The notes beneath the pieces were generated by a model. The model ran no database searches and was not told the DNA's origin. It worked only from the letters and a program-made list of their open reading frames with translations. The position numbers and the translations under genes are program-made. Below, piece after piece: positions 7,632 to 14,258 of a stretch of 15,275 nucleotides of DNA (the first letter of the stretch is position 1; every line of letters begins with the position of its first letter). The DNA comes from Erysipelotrichaceae bacterium (GTDB taxonomy: Bacteria; Bacillota_I; Bacilli_A; Erysipelotrichales; Erysipelotrichaceae). The stretch covers positions 1-15,275 of the forward strand of contig CAAGJS010000157.1 in NCBI GenBank assembly GCA_900770275.1. The letters are read 5' to 3'.

Positions 7632-8531
7632 TCAGTTCATCCCCTTTTCCTTGTTTTCTGCAAGAACTTTACGCAGTGCTTCTCTACCTTCTTCACTCAG
7701 CTGATTGAACGGTGCCTTGCAGGGGCCGACCGGCCAGCCAAGTTCATTGACTGCAATTTTGACGATCGTGTTCGGATTGCCGTATTTGAAGACCGCCCGG
7801 AATGATGCGATGCTCTGCTGCGCTGCTTCAGCTTCTTCAAGTTTTCCTTCCATGAAGTAGTCGTAGATGGAGGAAAGTACATGCGGATAGACATTGGCAC
7901 AGCCGGCAATAGCACCAGCTCCGCCTTCCTGCAGCGCTTTGAGAATCAGAGAATCGTTGCCACTGAGAACCTTGAAGCCAGGATGTTTTTTACTTACAGC
8001 GATATATGCCTTGAGATTATCCCAGTCGCCGCTGCTGTCCTTGGCTCCGACAATGTTTGGAATCTCGGCAAGACGATCAACCGTTTCCGGTGCCAGCGCA
8101 TTTCCCGTACGTGCCGGAATGTTATACAGCAGAATCGGCAGAGATACGGATTCGGCTACTGCCTTGTAATGGGCATACAGTTCATCCTGGGACGCCTTGG
8201 CAAAGGATGGCGTAATGATGGAAAGCACATCAGCGCCAAGCTCTTCAGCCATTTTTGACTGTTCAATGGTTTCCTTTGTAGAGATACAGCCGGTGCCGGC
8301 ATAGACCGGGACACGGCCATGGACCTGGTCAATGGCCGCTTCGAGCACAGCCTTCTTTTCCTCACCATTGAGAATGAAGCCTTCGCCATTGGTTCCAAAG
8401 ACAAAGATTCCGTCAACCCCGCCATCAATCTCACGGTCAATCTGGCGGCGAAGTTCAGGAAGATTCAGTGTTTCATCCTCATGAAACGGTGTAACAATCG
8501 GAACAATGATGCCATGAATATTGACTGCCAT
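7632..8531 (-). CDS. DapA/NanA-superfamily aldolase or dehydratase (not housekeeping DapA)
   Basis: A 299-residue TIM-barrel class I lyase of the dihydrodipicolinate synthase/N-acetylneuraminate lyase superfamily. The Schiff-base lysine is Lys164 (VGAKDSSGD), the catalytic tyrosine is Tyr136 and the carboxylate-binding arginine is Arg141 in YNIPARTG (136-143). The loop that reads GTTGES in true DapA is GTNGEG here (46-51), a change common in catabolic members, so lysine biosynthesis is unlikely. The sequence also lacks the YNIPALSG form seen in sialic acid lyase, even though a sialidase-fold gene is nearby. A pyruvate-dependent aldolase or keto-deoxy-acid dehydratase acting on a sugar-acid intermediate fits best. 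Its ATG abuts the stop of the alcohol dehydrogenase gene (TAAATG), with a GAGG site inside that gene, indicating tight translational coupling. The exact substrate is not determinable. Confidence 0.82.
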   Translation of the reverse strand: MAVNIHGIIVPIVTPFHEDETLNLPELRRQIDREIDGGVDGIFVFGTNGEGFILNGEEKKAVLEAAIDQVHGRVPVYAGTGCISTKETIEQSKMAEELGADVLSIITPSFAKASQDELYAHYKAVAESVSLPILLYNIPARTGNALAPETVDRLAEIPNIVGAKDSSGDWDNLKAYIAVSKKHPGFKVLSGNDSLILKALQEGGAGAIAGCANVYPHVLSSIYDYFMEGKLEEAEAAQQSIASFRAVFKYGNPNTIVKIAVNELGWPVGPCKAPFNQLSEEGREALRKVLAENKEKGMN

Positions 8532-9701
8532 TTACATTACCTCGCGATAGATCTTTTCCGCATCTTCCGCTGTTACCTTGCGGATGTTGTTGACAAGCAG
8601 ACGCTGCTGGCCAAGACCAGCTTCCACCAGCCCCGGCAGGTCTTCTTCCTTGACGCCATACTGCTTGAGGTCGGTTGGAATCTCAAGGTCACGGACAATC
8701 TTTTCCATGCGTGCAACCAGGTCCGCTGCCTTCTCGTCAACGGAGAGGGAAGGATTGCCGTCATGAACGGCGCGGTCATAGGCTTCAGAGAGCTTTTTGC
8801 GGAACTTTGGATCTTCGCTGTTGAACTTCATGATCGGAATCAATAACATCGCGTTGGATACGCCATGAGCGACATGGTACTTTCCGCCAAGCGGATAGCT
8901 AAGGGCATGGACTGCCGTCGTTCCAGAAGCGGTAATTGCAACGCCGCCGTAGAATGCTGCAATCTGCATCTTGTTCTTGGCTTCCATGGCCGTCGGATCG
9001 GTGCATGCAGATTCAATGTTGTTGAGAATCAGATCAAATGCCTGCAGTGCAAAGGTGTCTGAGAACGGATTGGATTTATTGGATGTGTAGCACTCAATGG
9101 CGTGGCACATGGCGTCAATGCCCGTTGCCGCCGCAATCTTCTTCGGCAGATGTTCAATCAGGCGGGCATCGAGAATGACATAGTCACTTATCATCGCATC
9201 GTTGACAATGCCGATCTTGACTTCCTTCTCCGGTACGCCGACGATCGCATTCGGGGTGCACTCGGCACCGGTACCTGCGGTTGTCGGAATGGTAATGATC
9301 GGTACGCACTTCTTTGCACGGCCGGGATTATCGAGCAGTTCCTTTACACCATATTCGTCAGTAATCAGAACGCTGGCCAGTTTGGCAGCGTCCATGACGG
9401 ATCCGCCTCCGCAGGCAACAACGATGTCTGCGCCCGTGTCTTTGAAGGAATCAATGACCTTCTGAACCTGCATATAGCTTGGTTCTGCGGGAAGATCATC
9501 GAAGATTTCATACGGCAGTCCGCTTGCCTTCAGCTGATCTTCAACGAGCTGGAACAGGCCAAGGGAACGGATGCTTTTGTCGGTAAAGGCAGCTACCTTT
9601 CTGGAGCCGGCTGCTTTGAGAATCTCCGGGATTCTCTCCATTGAATTGGTTCCGCTGTAGACAGCTTTCGGCATTTTGAGACAGTATTTTTCGAGTGACA
9701 T
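8532..9701 (-). CDS. Iron-containing (group III) alcohol dehydrogenase
   Basis: A 389-residue member of the Fe-ADH family (FucO/DhaT/YiaY group, about 380-390 residues). NAD(P) binding is indicated by GGGSVMDAAK (98-107) and TIPTTAGTGAE (137-147). The four metal ligands are all in place: Asp196 and His200 in TGIDAMCHAIE, His265 in TTAVHALSYP, and His279 in KYHVAHGV. Such enzymes interconvert aldehydes or semialdehydes and alcohols. Here it probably reduces an aldehyde released by the neighbouring aldolase, or oxidises a hydroxy-acid substrate; the sequence does not say which. Start choice: an upstream ATG at 9722 would add seven residues (MEIRRKN) but has no ribosome binding site. ATG at 9701 has a perfect AGGAGG six bases upstream and gives the family's usual length, so it is preferred. 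Confidence 0.9.
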   Translation of the reverse strand: MSLEKYCLKMPKAVYSGTNSMERIPEILKAAGSRKVAAFTDKSIRSLGLFQLVEDQLKASGLPYEIFDDLPAEPSYMQVQKVIDSFKDTGADIVVACGGGSVMDAAKLASVLITDEYGVKELLDNPGRAKKCVPIITIPTTAGTGAECTPNAIVGVPEKEVKIGIVNDAMISDYVILDARLIEHLPKKIAAATGIDAMCHAIECYTSNKSNPFSDTFALQAFDLILNNIESACTDPTAMEAKNKMQIAAFYGGVAITASGTTAVHALSYPLGGKYHVAHGVSNAMLLIPIMKFNSEDPKFRKKLSEAYDRAVHDGNPSLSVDEKAADLVARMEKIVRDLEIPTDLKQYGVKEEDLPGLVEAGLGQQRLLVNNIRKVTAEDAEKIYREVM

Positions 9702-9707
9702 GTTTTT

Positions 9708-9713
9708 CCTCCT
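9708..9713 (-). promoter_or_regulatory. Strong ribosome binding site that fixes the Fe-ADH start
   Basis: AGGAGG on the minus strand, six bases before the ATG at 9701-9699. It decides the start against the in-frame ATG at 9722, and is the strongest Shine-Dalgarno I found in the operon. Confidence 0.8.
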
Positions 9714-9739
9714 GATTTCCATGTGTTTTGTCTGTATTG

Positions 9740-10960
9740 TTATTCGTGGTTGTTTGTCTTATTAGATCTTTCTTTGAGCCATGCCAGCACTTTCAGAATC
9801 TGATCCTCTTCACCAAAGCCACCGGACTTGGTTATGAGATATTTTGTTTCGTTTTCTGCTTCATATTCTGCAAGTACGACGCCAGGGAAGACTTCCTGCA
9901 CCGGCACAAGTTTTTTTACCTGCATGGCTCTGGCAAATCCCAGCAGTGTATCACCACCTATGATCATCATGAGACGATCCGGTTCCGCTAGTGTCAGGTG
10001 TCGGGCGATGATGCCAAGCTGTTTGGCAATCACTGCCGCATCATTGCTCCGGGGTGTTTCTTCATTTCCTTGTTCCAGAGTATCCATGACAATGGCAGGT
10101 TCATCTTTGTGCTGCTGAAGCTGCTGGGTCAGTTCACTGATATCCACTGCCTGCTTTCTAAGATCTTTTTCGGGGATAGAGATGTGCGGAATGCCTTTTC
10201 CTACGGCATAGGCAATCTGCGTTCTTGACACATGGTTGACTGATCCACAGAAGACAAGGAGCTTTGAAGGGGTGCTGGTCGGACTATTATTCATTGGTTC
10301 GGAACGTGCCAGTGGATAGAACTCCAGGAAACCGGCACAGCCAGCACAGATATTCAGATCATTTTCTTTCTGAAGCGTTTCGGCGATCCTCTGCATGTCG
10401 TCATCCGTTTCGGCGTCATAGACACGGATGCCCTTTCCACTTTGATCTGCAGAATATACGGGCACATCGCGTTCGAGATGAATCAGATCATCGATGCGGC
10501 TGGTTTTCACAGGATCAATGGGATCACTGGCGAAGATGCTTTCGGAAGCTGGCTTGCCATTAACGTAATGGACACCATGGATCGTAGTTCTTCCCATGGC
10601 TGGGTAAGCTGGGATGAAGTTGAGATGATCTTTTCCAGATGCGTCAAGTACAGCAGTAAGTTCGGCGCCGATATTTCCTCGTAATCCGGAATCTGTTTTC
10701 TTGTAGATGACAGAGATTCCCGAGGCCAGCGCATCAGCTGTCAGTCTGTAAACAAGGTCATAGGCCTGATCTGCCGCTATATGACGTGTTTCCGAATCTA
10801 CACTAATCACATCCGCATCTGTGGCAGTTTCCAGTTCCTGCCTGGATGGTATCTGCGTCAGAATGGCTACATGCAGGCCGCGTCGAATCAGCTGTACACC
10901 CGAATCCAGTGCGCCGGTTAGGTCATCGGCAATGATCATCATGACCGGACGATTATTCAT
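9740..10960 (-). CDS. DUF1537-family four-carbon acid sugar (tetronate) kinase
   Basis: A 406-residue kinase of the four-carbon acid sugar kinase family (former DUF1537; N- and C-terminal domains PF07005/PF17042), near the family's usual length. Visible motifs: IADDLTGALDSG (10-21), KKTDSGLRGN (87-96), PAYPAMGRTT (117-126) and VHYVNGKP in the N-terminal substrate domain; FCGSVNHVSRTQ (237-248), GGDTLLGFARA (335-345) and TKSGGFGEED (377-386) in the ATP-binding C-terminal domain. Known members phosphorylate D-threonate (DtnK), D-erythronate (DenK) or 3-oxo-tetronates (OtnK) at O4. Because a PdxA2-like enzyme is encoded in the same operon and no OtnC, OtnI or LtnD homologue is seen, a DtnK/DenK-like role is favoured over OtnK. 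It is the first gene after the divergent promoter, about 23 bases from the predicted transcription start. An AAAGGA ribosome binding site lies somewhat far (13 bases) from the ATG. Confidence 0.88.
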   Translation of the reverse strand: MNNRPVMMIIADDLTGALDSGVQLIRRGLHVAILTQIPSRQELETATDADVISVDSETRHIAADQAYDLVYRLTADALASGISVIYKKTDSGLRGNIGAELTAVLDASGKDHLNFIPAYPAMGRTTIHGVHYVNGKPASESIFASDPIDPVKTSRIDDLIHLERDVPVYSADQSGKGIRVYDAETDDDMQRIAETLQKENDLNICAGCAGFLEFYPLARSEPMNNSPTSTPSKLLVFCGSVNHVSRTQIAYAVGKGIPHISIPEKDLRKQAVDISELTQQLQQHKDEPAIVMDTLEQGNEETPRSNDAAVIAKQLGIIARHLTLAEPDRLMMIIGGDTLLGFARAMQVKKLVPVQEVFPGVVLAEYEAENETKYLITKSGGFGEEDQILKVLAWLKERSNKTNNHE

Positions 10961-10989
10961 AGGTATCTGCTCGTCCTTTCTATATTCAT

Positions 10990-11018
10990 AGAATACATTT
11001 GTAAGCCCTTACTTCCAA
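10990..11018 (-). promoter_or_regulatory. Predicted sigma-70 promoter of the tetronate/esterase operon
   Basis: On the minus strand TTGGAA (11018-11013) is followed after exactly 17 bases by TATTCT (10995-10990), each four of six matches to consensus. Transcription would start near 10983, leaving a leader of about 23 bases before the kinase ATG. No GG-N10-GC sigma-54 promoter is seen in the region, which matters because the adjacent regulator belongs to a family normally tied to sigma-54. Confidence 0.55.
11001..11012. promoter_or_regulatory. GTAAG-CC-CTTAC inverted repeat inside the promoter spacer
   Basis: A perfect 5+5 bp inverted repeat with a two-base centre lies entirely between the -35 and -10 elements of the operon promoter. 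A protein bound here would block or remodel RNA polymerase. It is short, so chance occurrence is possible. Confidence 0.35.
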
Positions 11019-11036
11019 ATTGTCATAATTTCATTG

Positions 11037-11053
11037 TGTTTCGATTTGAAACA
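11037..11053. promoter_or_regulatory. 17-bp palindromic operator candidate TGTTTC-N5-GAAACA
   Basis: TGTTTC (11037-11042) and GAAACA (11048-11053) form a perfect 6-bp dyad with spacer GATTT. Its centre (11045) is about 62 bp upstream of the predicted kinase-operon start, the classic position for an activator contacting sigma-70 polymerase, and 28 bp upstream of the regulator ATG, where binding could also limit the regulator's own expression. The Fis-type helix-turn-helix dimer encoded next door is the natural candidate to bind it. Binding is inferred. Confidence 0.55.
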
Positions 11054-11072
11054 TTTTTATCTTGCGGTCTGA

Positions 11073-12896
11073 ATGAATTTTTATTATTGTTTCAATATGG
11101 AACAGTACGATCTATCGATCAGTGACACGATTCGTGTCCTCGCTGTGGCTCCCTATCAGGAGATGGCACAGCTGATTTCCCAGGAAGCTGAGAAATATCC
11201 AGAGCTAAAACTTGAAGTTGTAACTGGAGATCTGCACCAGGGCGTAAAGAAGGCGCAGGCAGACTTTCATAATGACTATGACATCCTTCTGTCACGTGGC
11301 GGCACGGCGCAGCTGCTGCGGGAACAGACAGATCTGCCAGTGGTGGATATTCCGATCGGCTTCCTCGATATCCTGAAGGCGGTGCAGCTTTCTGCTAACT
11401 CAGGCATGAACCGTGCTGTGGTTGGATTTGAAAACATCACGGCAAATATTCAGGTGCTGAATGATCTTCTGAATCTGGATCTGGATATCTTTACACTTTC
11501 CTCGGAAGAAGATATCGAGGACGTTCTGCCGGCGCTGCAGAAGAAACAGTATGATGCGGTCCTCTGCGACGTTGTTGCGAGCAATCATGTGCAGGAGGCG
11601 GGGCTGAATGCAATTCTGGTTGCCTCAGGACCAGCGTCCATTGACCGTGCTCTGGAGAATGTCATTCTTACTGCACGCAATATGAAGCAGCTTCGGCTGG
11701 AAAACCATTTTCTTCGTTCCGTTCTTCGCGAGCACAGTGGCGAAACGATCGTTTTCAACGATAATGATGATCTCTATTTCAGTTCCCTGAAGGAAGATGA
11801 TACGGATGTCATTGCGCTTCTAAAAAGTCTGATTCCGGAGGTGAAGAGCGGCACTGCACGTCATGTCTGGAAGTCAATGAAGGGGATCCTCTATTCAATT
11901 AAATCGGCTGCCATTGAAATCGAAGGCATCGATTATATTGCTTTCTTTTTCACCACATCACGCAGCGGCAGTACCAATAAGAATGCAGGAATCACTTATC
12001 TCACCTGCTCAGAAGCGAAAAAGCGGTATGAATCAAGTCTGTTCCGGCTCAGCGGAGAGGGCGAGCAGCTCAAAGACTGCCTCGAATCCTTTAGCCACTA
12101 TCATCATCCGCTGTTGATCAGTGGCGAATATGGTACAGGAAGAACGGCGGCCGGGGATTATACCTATATCAACAGCAATTTCCGGCGGAAGTCACTGATT
12201 GAGATTGACTGCTCGATGCTCAATGAAAAGTCGTGCGACTTTCTCTATAATTCGCTTCGTTCTCCGTTTTATGCCAATGGCTGCACGATTCATATCATGA
12301 ATATGGATCAGTGCGGCCAGGAGAGGCTCAATGAGCTGATCAACTATCTGAATTTCATGCCTGTATGTGAGAACAATCTGGTGATCTTCTCCGGCGATGC
12401 ACAGCGTCAGCCATTCGCTTCGCAGGTGAAGTATCTGAAGGATAAATTCCAGTGCCTCACGATCATGCTTAAGCCGCTGCGGGAAAACAGTGATCAGATT
12501 CCTGCAATTGCAAATGCCTGCCTTTCCACAATGAAAAATGGCGATGAGGGGCTGGTTTACCGCCTCGATCGCCATGCGATGATTGCTCTGAAAACCTATG
12601 AGTGGCCAGGCAATTACATTCAGTTCCAGCGTATCCTTTCGCAGGCCTGTGCCATGTCCGAAGACAATATGATCCACGATACGACGATCCGCTCCCTGTT
12701 AGCTCAGGAACGTGACACTGTTTCAACATCTGTGCAGGCAGCTGAGACGATGAATCTGGAACGACCTCTTGCGGATATTGAAAAGGACATTGTGATGCAG
12801 GTTCTGCGAGATAATAACGGCAATCAGGCCGCTGCCGCCAAGCAGCTCCAGATTGGCAGAACGACGCTGTGGCGTCTGCTGAACAGTGAAAAGTAG
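11073..12896 (+). CDS. PrpR-type transcriptional regulator with a degenerate AAA+ domain
   Basis: A 607-residue regulator. Residues about 19-205 form a PrpR_N-type sensor domain (IRVLAVAPYQEM, LLSRGGTAQLLREQ, PVVDIPIGFLDIL). A PAS-like region follows (about 215-310), then a sigma-54-activator-type AAA+ remnant (about 320-540) and a Fis-type helix-turn-helix (about 566-604, NNGNQAAAAKQLQIGRTTLWRLL). The AAA+ unit is damaged at every key point. The Walker A is GEYGTGRT with Arg for the catalytic Lys. The GAFTGA loop is absent, with the chain running directly from DCSMLNEK to a degenerate Walker B, CTIHIMNMDQC. The arginine-finger segment is lost (YLKDKFQCL before KPLREN), and sensor II reads WPGNYIQF without its Arg. 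It is therefore unlikely to drive sigma-54 polymerase and probably works as a ligand-responsive sigma-70 regulator of the divergent operon. No strong ribosome binding site precedes ATG 11073; ATG 11097 is an alternative. Confidence 0.85.
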   Translation: MNFYYCFNMEQYDLSISDTIRVLAVAPYQEMAQLISQEAEKYPELKLEVVTGDLHQGVKKAQADFHNDYDILLSRGGTAQLLREQTDLPVVDIPIGFLDILKAVQLSANSGMNRAVVGFENITANIQVLNDLLNLDLDIFTLSSEEDIEDVLPALQKKQYDAVLCDVVASNHVQEAGLNAILVASGPASIDRALENVILTARNMKQLRLENHFLRSVLREHSGETIVFNDNDDLYFSSLKEDDTDVIALLKSLIPEVKSGTARHVWKSMKGILYSIKSAAIEIEGIDYIAFFFTTSRSGSTNKNAGITYLTCSEAKKRYESSLFRLSGEGEQLKDCLESFSHYHHPLLISGEYGTGRTAAGDYTYINSNFRRKSLIEIDCSMLNEKSCDFLYNSLRSPFYANGCTIHIMNMDQCGQERLNELINYLNFMPVCENNLVIFSGDAQRQPFASQVKYLKDKFQCLTIMLKPLRENSDQIPAIANACLSTMKNGDEGLVYRLDRHAMIALKTYEWPGNYIQFQRILSQACAMSEDNMIHDTTIRSLLAQERDTVSTSVQAAETMNLERPLADIEKDIVMQVLRDNNGNQAAAAKQLQIGRTTLWRLLNSEK

Positions 12897-12906
12897 GACA
12901 ATCGGA

Positions 12907-14154
12907 TCACGATGACAATGAAGAATCTGATCTTGTTTTCCGGTAGGTGCAAAGACGAAGAAACAGAATGACGGATAAGGCACATGCAATGGCCCCGAAC
13001 ACAAAGACCGGATTGAAGCTTCCCGTGAAGTCATACACATAAGGGAATCCGGCAGATGCCAGTGCCGTGATGATATAGGTGACTCTCTTGAGTCTGCTCA
13101 TCGTCATCTGATAATCATCCGGGCCATACAGATCCATCAGTAACATCGGTTCAATGTTTACACTGATGGCATATAGAAATCCATAGCAGATCGCCGCAGT
13201 CAGAAGTACAGCGTACGAAGACTGGCCGATCAGAAAAAGTATCAGAGACAGGCCGGCAATGGCACTGAAGACGATGCCTGTGCGATAGACACCAATGCGG
13301 TCAATTGCGGCACCGGATATCAGTTTCCCACCGATATTTCCGACCATAAGGAAACTGTTCAATACGGAGGCGGCAGCCAGGGTATAGCCGATTCCGGTTG
13401 CAAACGTAGGAATCTGGGATGCAAAGGTCAGCAGCATCTCCGGCAACATGACGGCAAGAATTGTCAGAATAAACAAGGATTTAGGATTGTTATAGTGAAC
13501 GGGCTGTTTTGCGGAAGCGTCGGAAGCTGCGGCAGATGGCTCGTTTTCTTCTGCTCCATAAGCTGTTTCACCGATCTCCTCTGGTGAAAAATGAAACCAG
13601 AGAATTGTTGGAACCAGCATTGCCGCAAGACATACGAGGCCGACGATCCATACTGCAGAGCGCCATCCAATCGATGTGATGAGCTTTGAAATGACAGGGG
13701 AAAGAATCGCCGCAATGACACCGGACGCACTCATGGCGATGCCAAGGAACAAGCCGCGCCGCTTATGAAACCAGTTGTTCAGAACGATTGGGACACCGAT
13801 GAAATAGGTTGACAGCGCTGCTCCGGCAACAATTGCGGACAGATACCATTGCCATAGGAAACGGAAGCTCCCCATCACTGCAAAGGAAACGCAGCCGATA
13901 ATCTCGTCAATGATCATGATTCTGCGAGCATGACCTTTCATCAGAAAGCGCTGCGTCGTCCAGCTGACTACAGCTGCCGAAGCAAAGGCTTTGATCATGT
14001 AATAGAGCGAAAGATCCCCTGCTCGAAAGCCAAGATCGCTGCGAATCGCAGAGAAGAATATACCCATCGTATTGGCAAGGATGCCGGTAAAACCTCCGTA
14101 GATGCAGATCAGTGAGATCAGGACTTTCCATGCACCTGTTTTCTGTCGCTTCAT
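12907..14154 (-). CDS. Major facilitator superfamily carrier (OFA/monocarboxylate-like)
   Basis: A 415-residue, 12-helix MFS transporter in the inner membrane. The NNWFHKRRGLFLGIAMSASG segment (126-145) is the loop signature of the monocarboxylate/oxalate-formate-antiporter-like branch, and GKLISGAAID with its following Arg forms the second-half equivalent. A charged, poorly conserved central loop (about 195-225) separates the two six-helix halves. Substrates of this branch are small organic anions, consistent with a sugar acid or a product acid, but none can be named. ATG at 14154 has GGAAGG six bases upstream. It is convergent with the regulator gene, whose stop is only ten bases away, and lies downstream of an SLC13-like gene from which it is separated by a predicted terminator. 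Confidence 0.85.
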   Translation of the reverse strand: MKRQKTGAWKVLISLICIYGGFTGILANTMGIFFSAIRSDLGFRAGDLSLYYMIKAFASAAVVSWTTQRFLMKGHARRIMIIDEIIGCVSFAVMGSFRFLWQWYLSAIVAGAALSTYFIGVPIVLNNWFHKRRGLFLGIAMSASGVIAAILSPVISKLITSIGWRSAVWIVGLVCLAAMLVPTILWFHFSPEEIGETAYGAEENEPSAAASDASAKQPVHYNNPKSLFILTILAVMLPEMLLTFASQIPTFATGIGYTLAAASVLNSFLMVGNIGGKLISGAAIDRIGVYRTGIVFSAIAGLSLILFLIGQSSYAVLLTAAICYGFLYAISVNIEPMLLMDLYGPDDYQMTMSRLKRVTYIITALASAGFPYVYDFTGSFNPVFVFGAIACALSVILFLRLCTYRKTRSDSSLSS

Positions 14155-14165
14155 TGTTCACCTTC

Positions 14166-14177
14166 CATTCATGAATG
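14166..14177. repeat. 12-bp perfect palindrome CATTCATGAATG upstream of the MFS gene
   Basis: A perfect self-complementary 12-mer directly upstream of, and touching, the MFS ribosome binding site. It may be an operator or a chance AT-rich palindrome. No promoter hexamers of convincing quality accompany it. Confidence 0.25.
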
Positions 14178-14196
14178 AATTCTACAGAAGAAAATG

Positions 14197-14221
14197 ACGG
14201 GCAGCGTCGTGAGCTGCCCGT
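14197..14221 (-). terminator. Intrinsic terminator after the SLC13-like gene
   Basis: A 9-bp GC-rich stem (ACGGGCAGC with GCTGCCCGT) closes a seven-base loop, 38 bases past the permease stop. On the minus strand it is followed by CATTTTCTTCT, a modest T-rich tail. The other side lacks a T-run, so it terminates leftward transcription. It would wholly or partly insulate the MFS gene from the permease transcript. Confidence 0.75.
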
Positions 14222-14258
14222 TTGAAAAGGAGAAGTATTAATACCTTGTGATTTTAGA

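Noticed and set aside
6590..7708. Long plus-strand open frame (372 codons) opposite the PdxA-like gene
   Set aside because: It is antisense to a protein with full PdxA motifs, its translation has no recognisable domain, and no ribosome binding site is evident. The same applies to the long antisense frames at 1710-2627 and 5649-6524.
7632..8531. Sialic-acid lyase (NanA) reading, tempting because of the sialidase-fold neighbour
   Set aside because: The YNIPARTG segment with Arg141 is of the DapA/keto-acid type, not the YNIPALSG form of NanA, and no other sialic-acid genes (kinase, epimerase, deacetylase) are present.
9699..9722. ATG at 9722 as start of the Fe-ADH
   Set aside because: No Shine-Dalgarno precedes it, whereas ATG 9701 has AGGAGG at the ideal distance and fits family length.
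10961..11072. Sigma-54 promoter expected for a PrpR-family neighbour
   Set aside because: No GG-N10-GC -24/-12 pair was found on either strand of the divergent region; a GG...GC pair near 11012 has the wrong spacing.
12890..12910. Terminator between the convergent regulator and MFS genes
   Set aside because: Only ten bases separate the stops and no GC stem with T-tail is seen there, so any termination must lie within the opposing genes.
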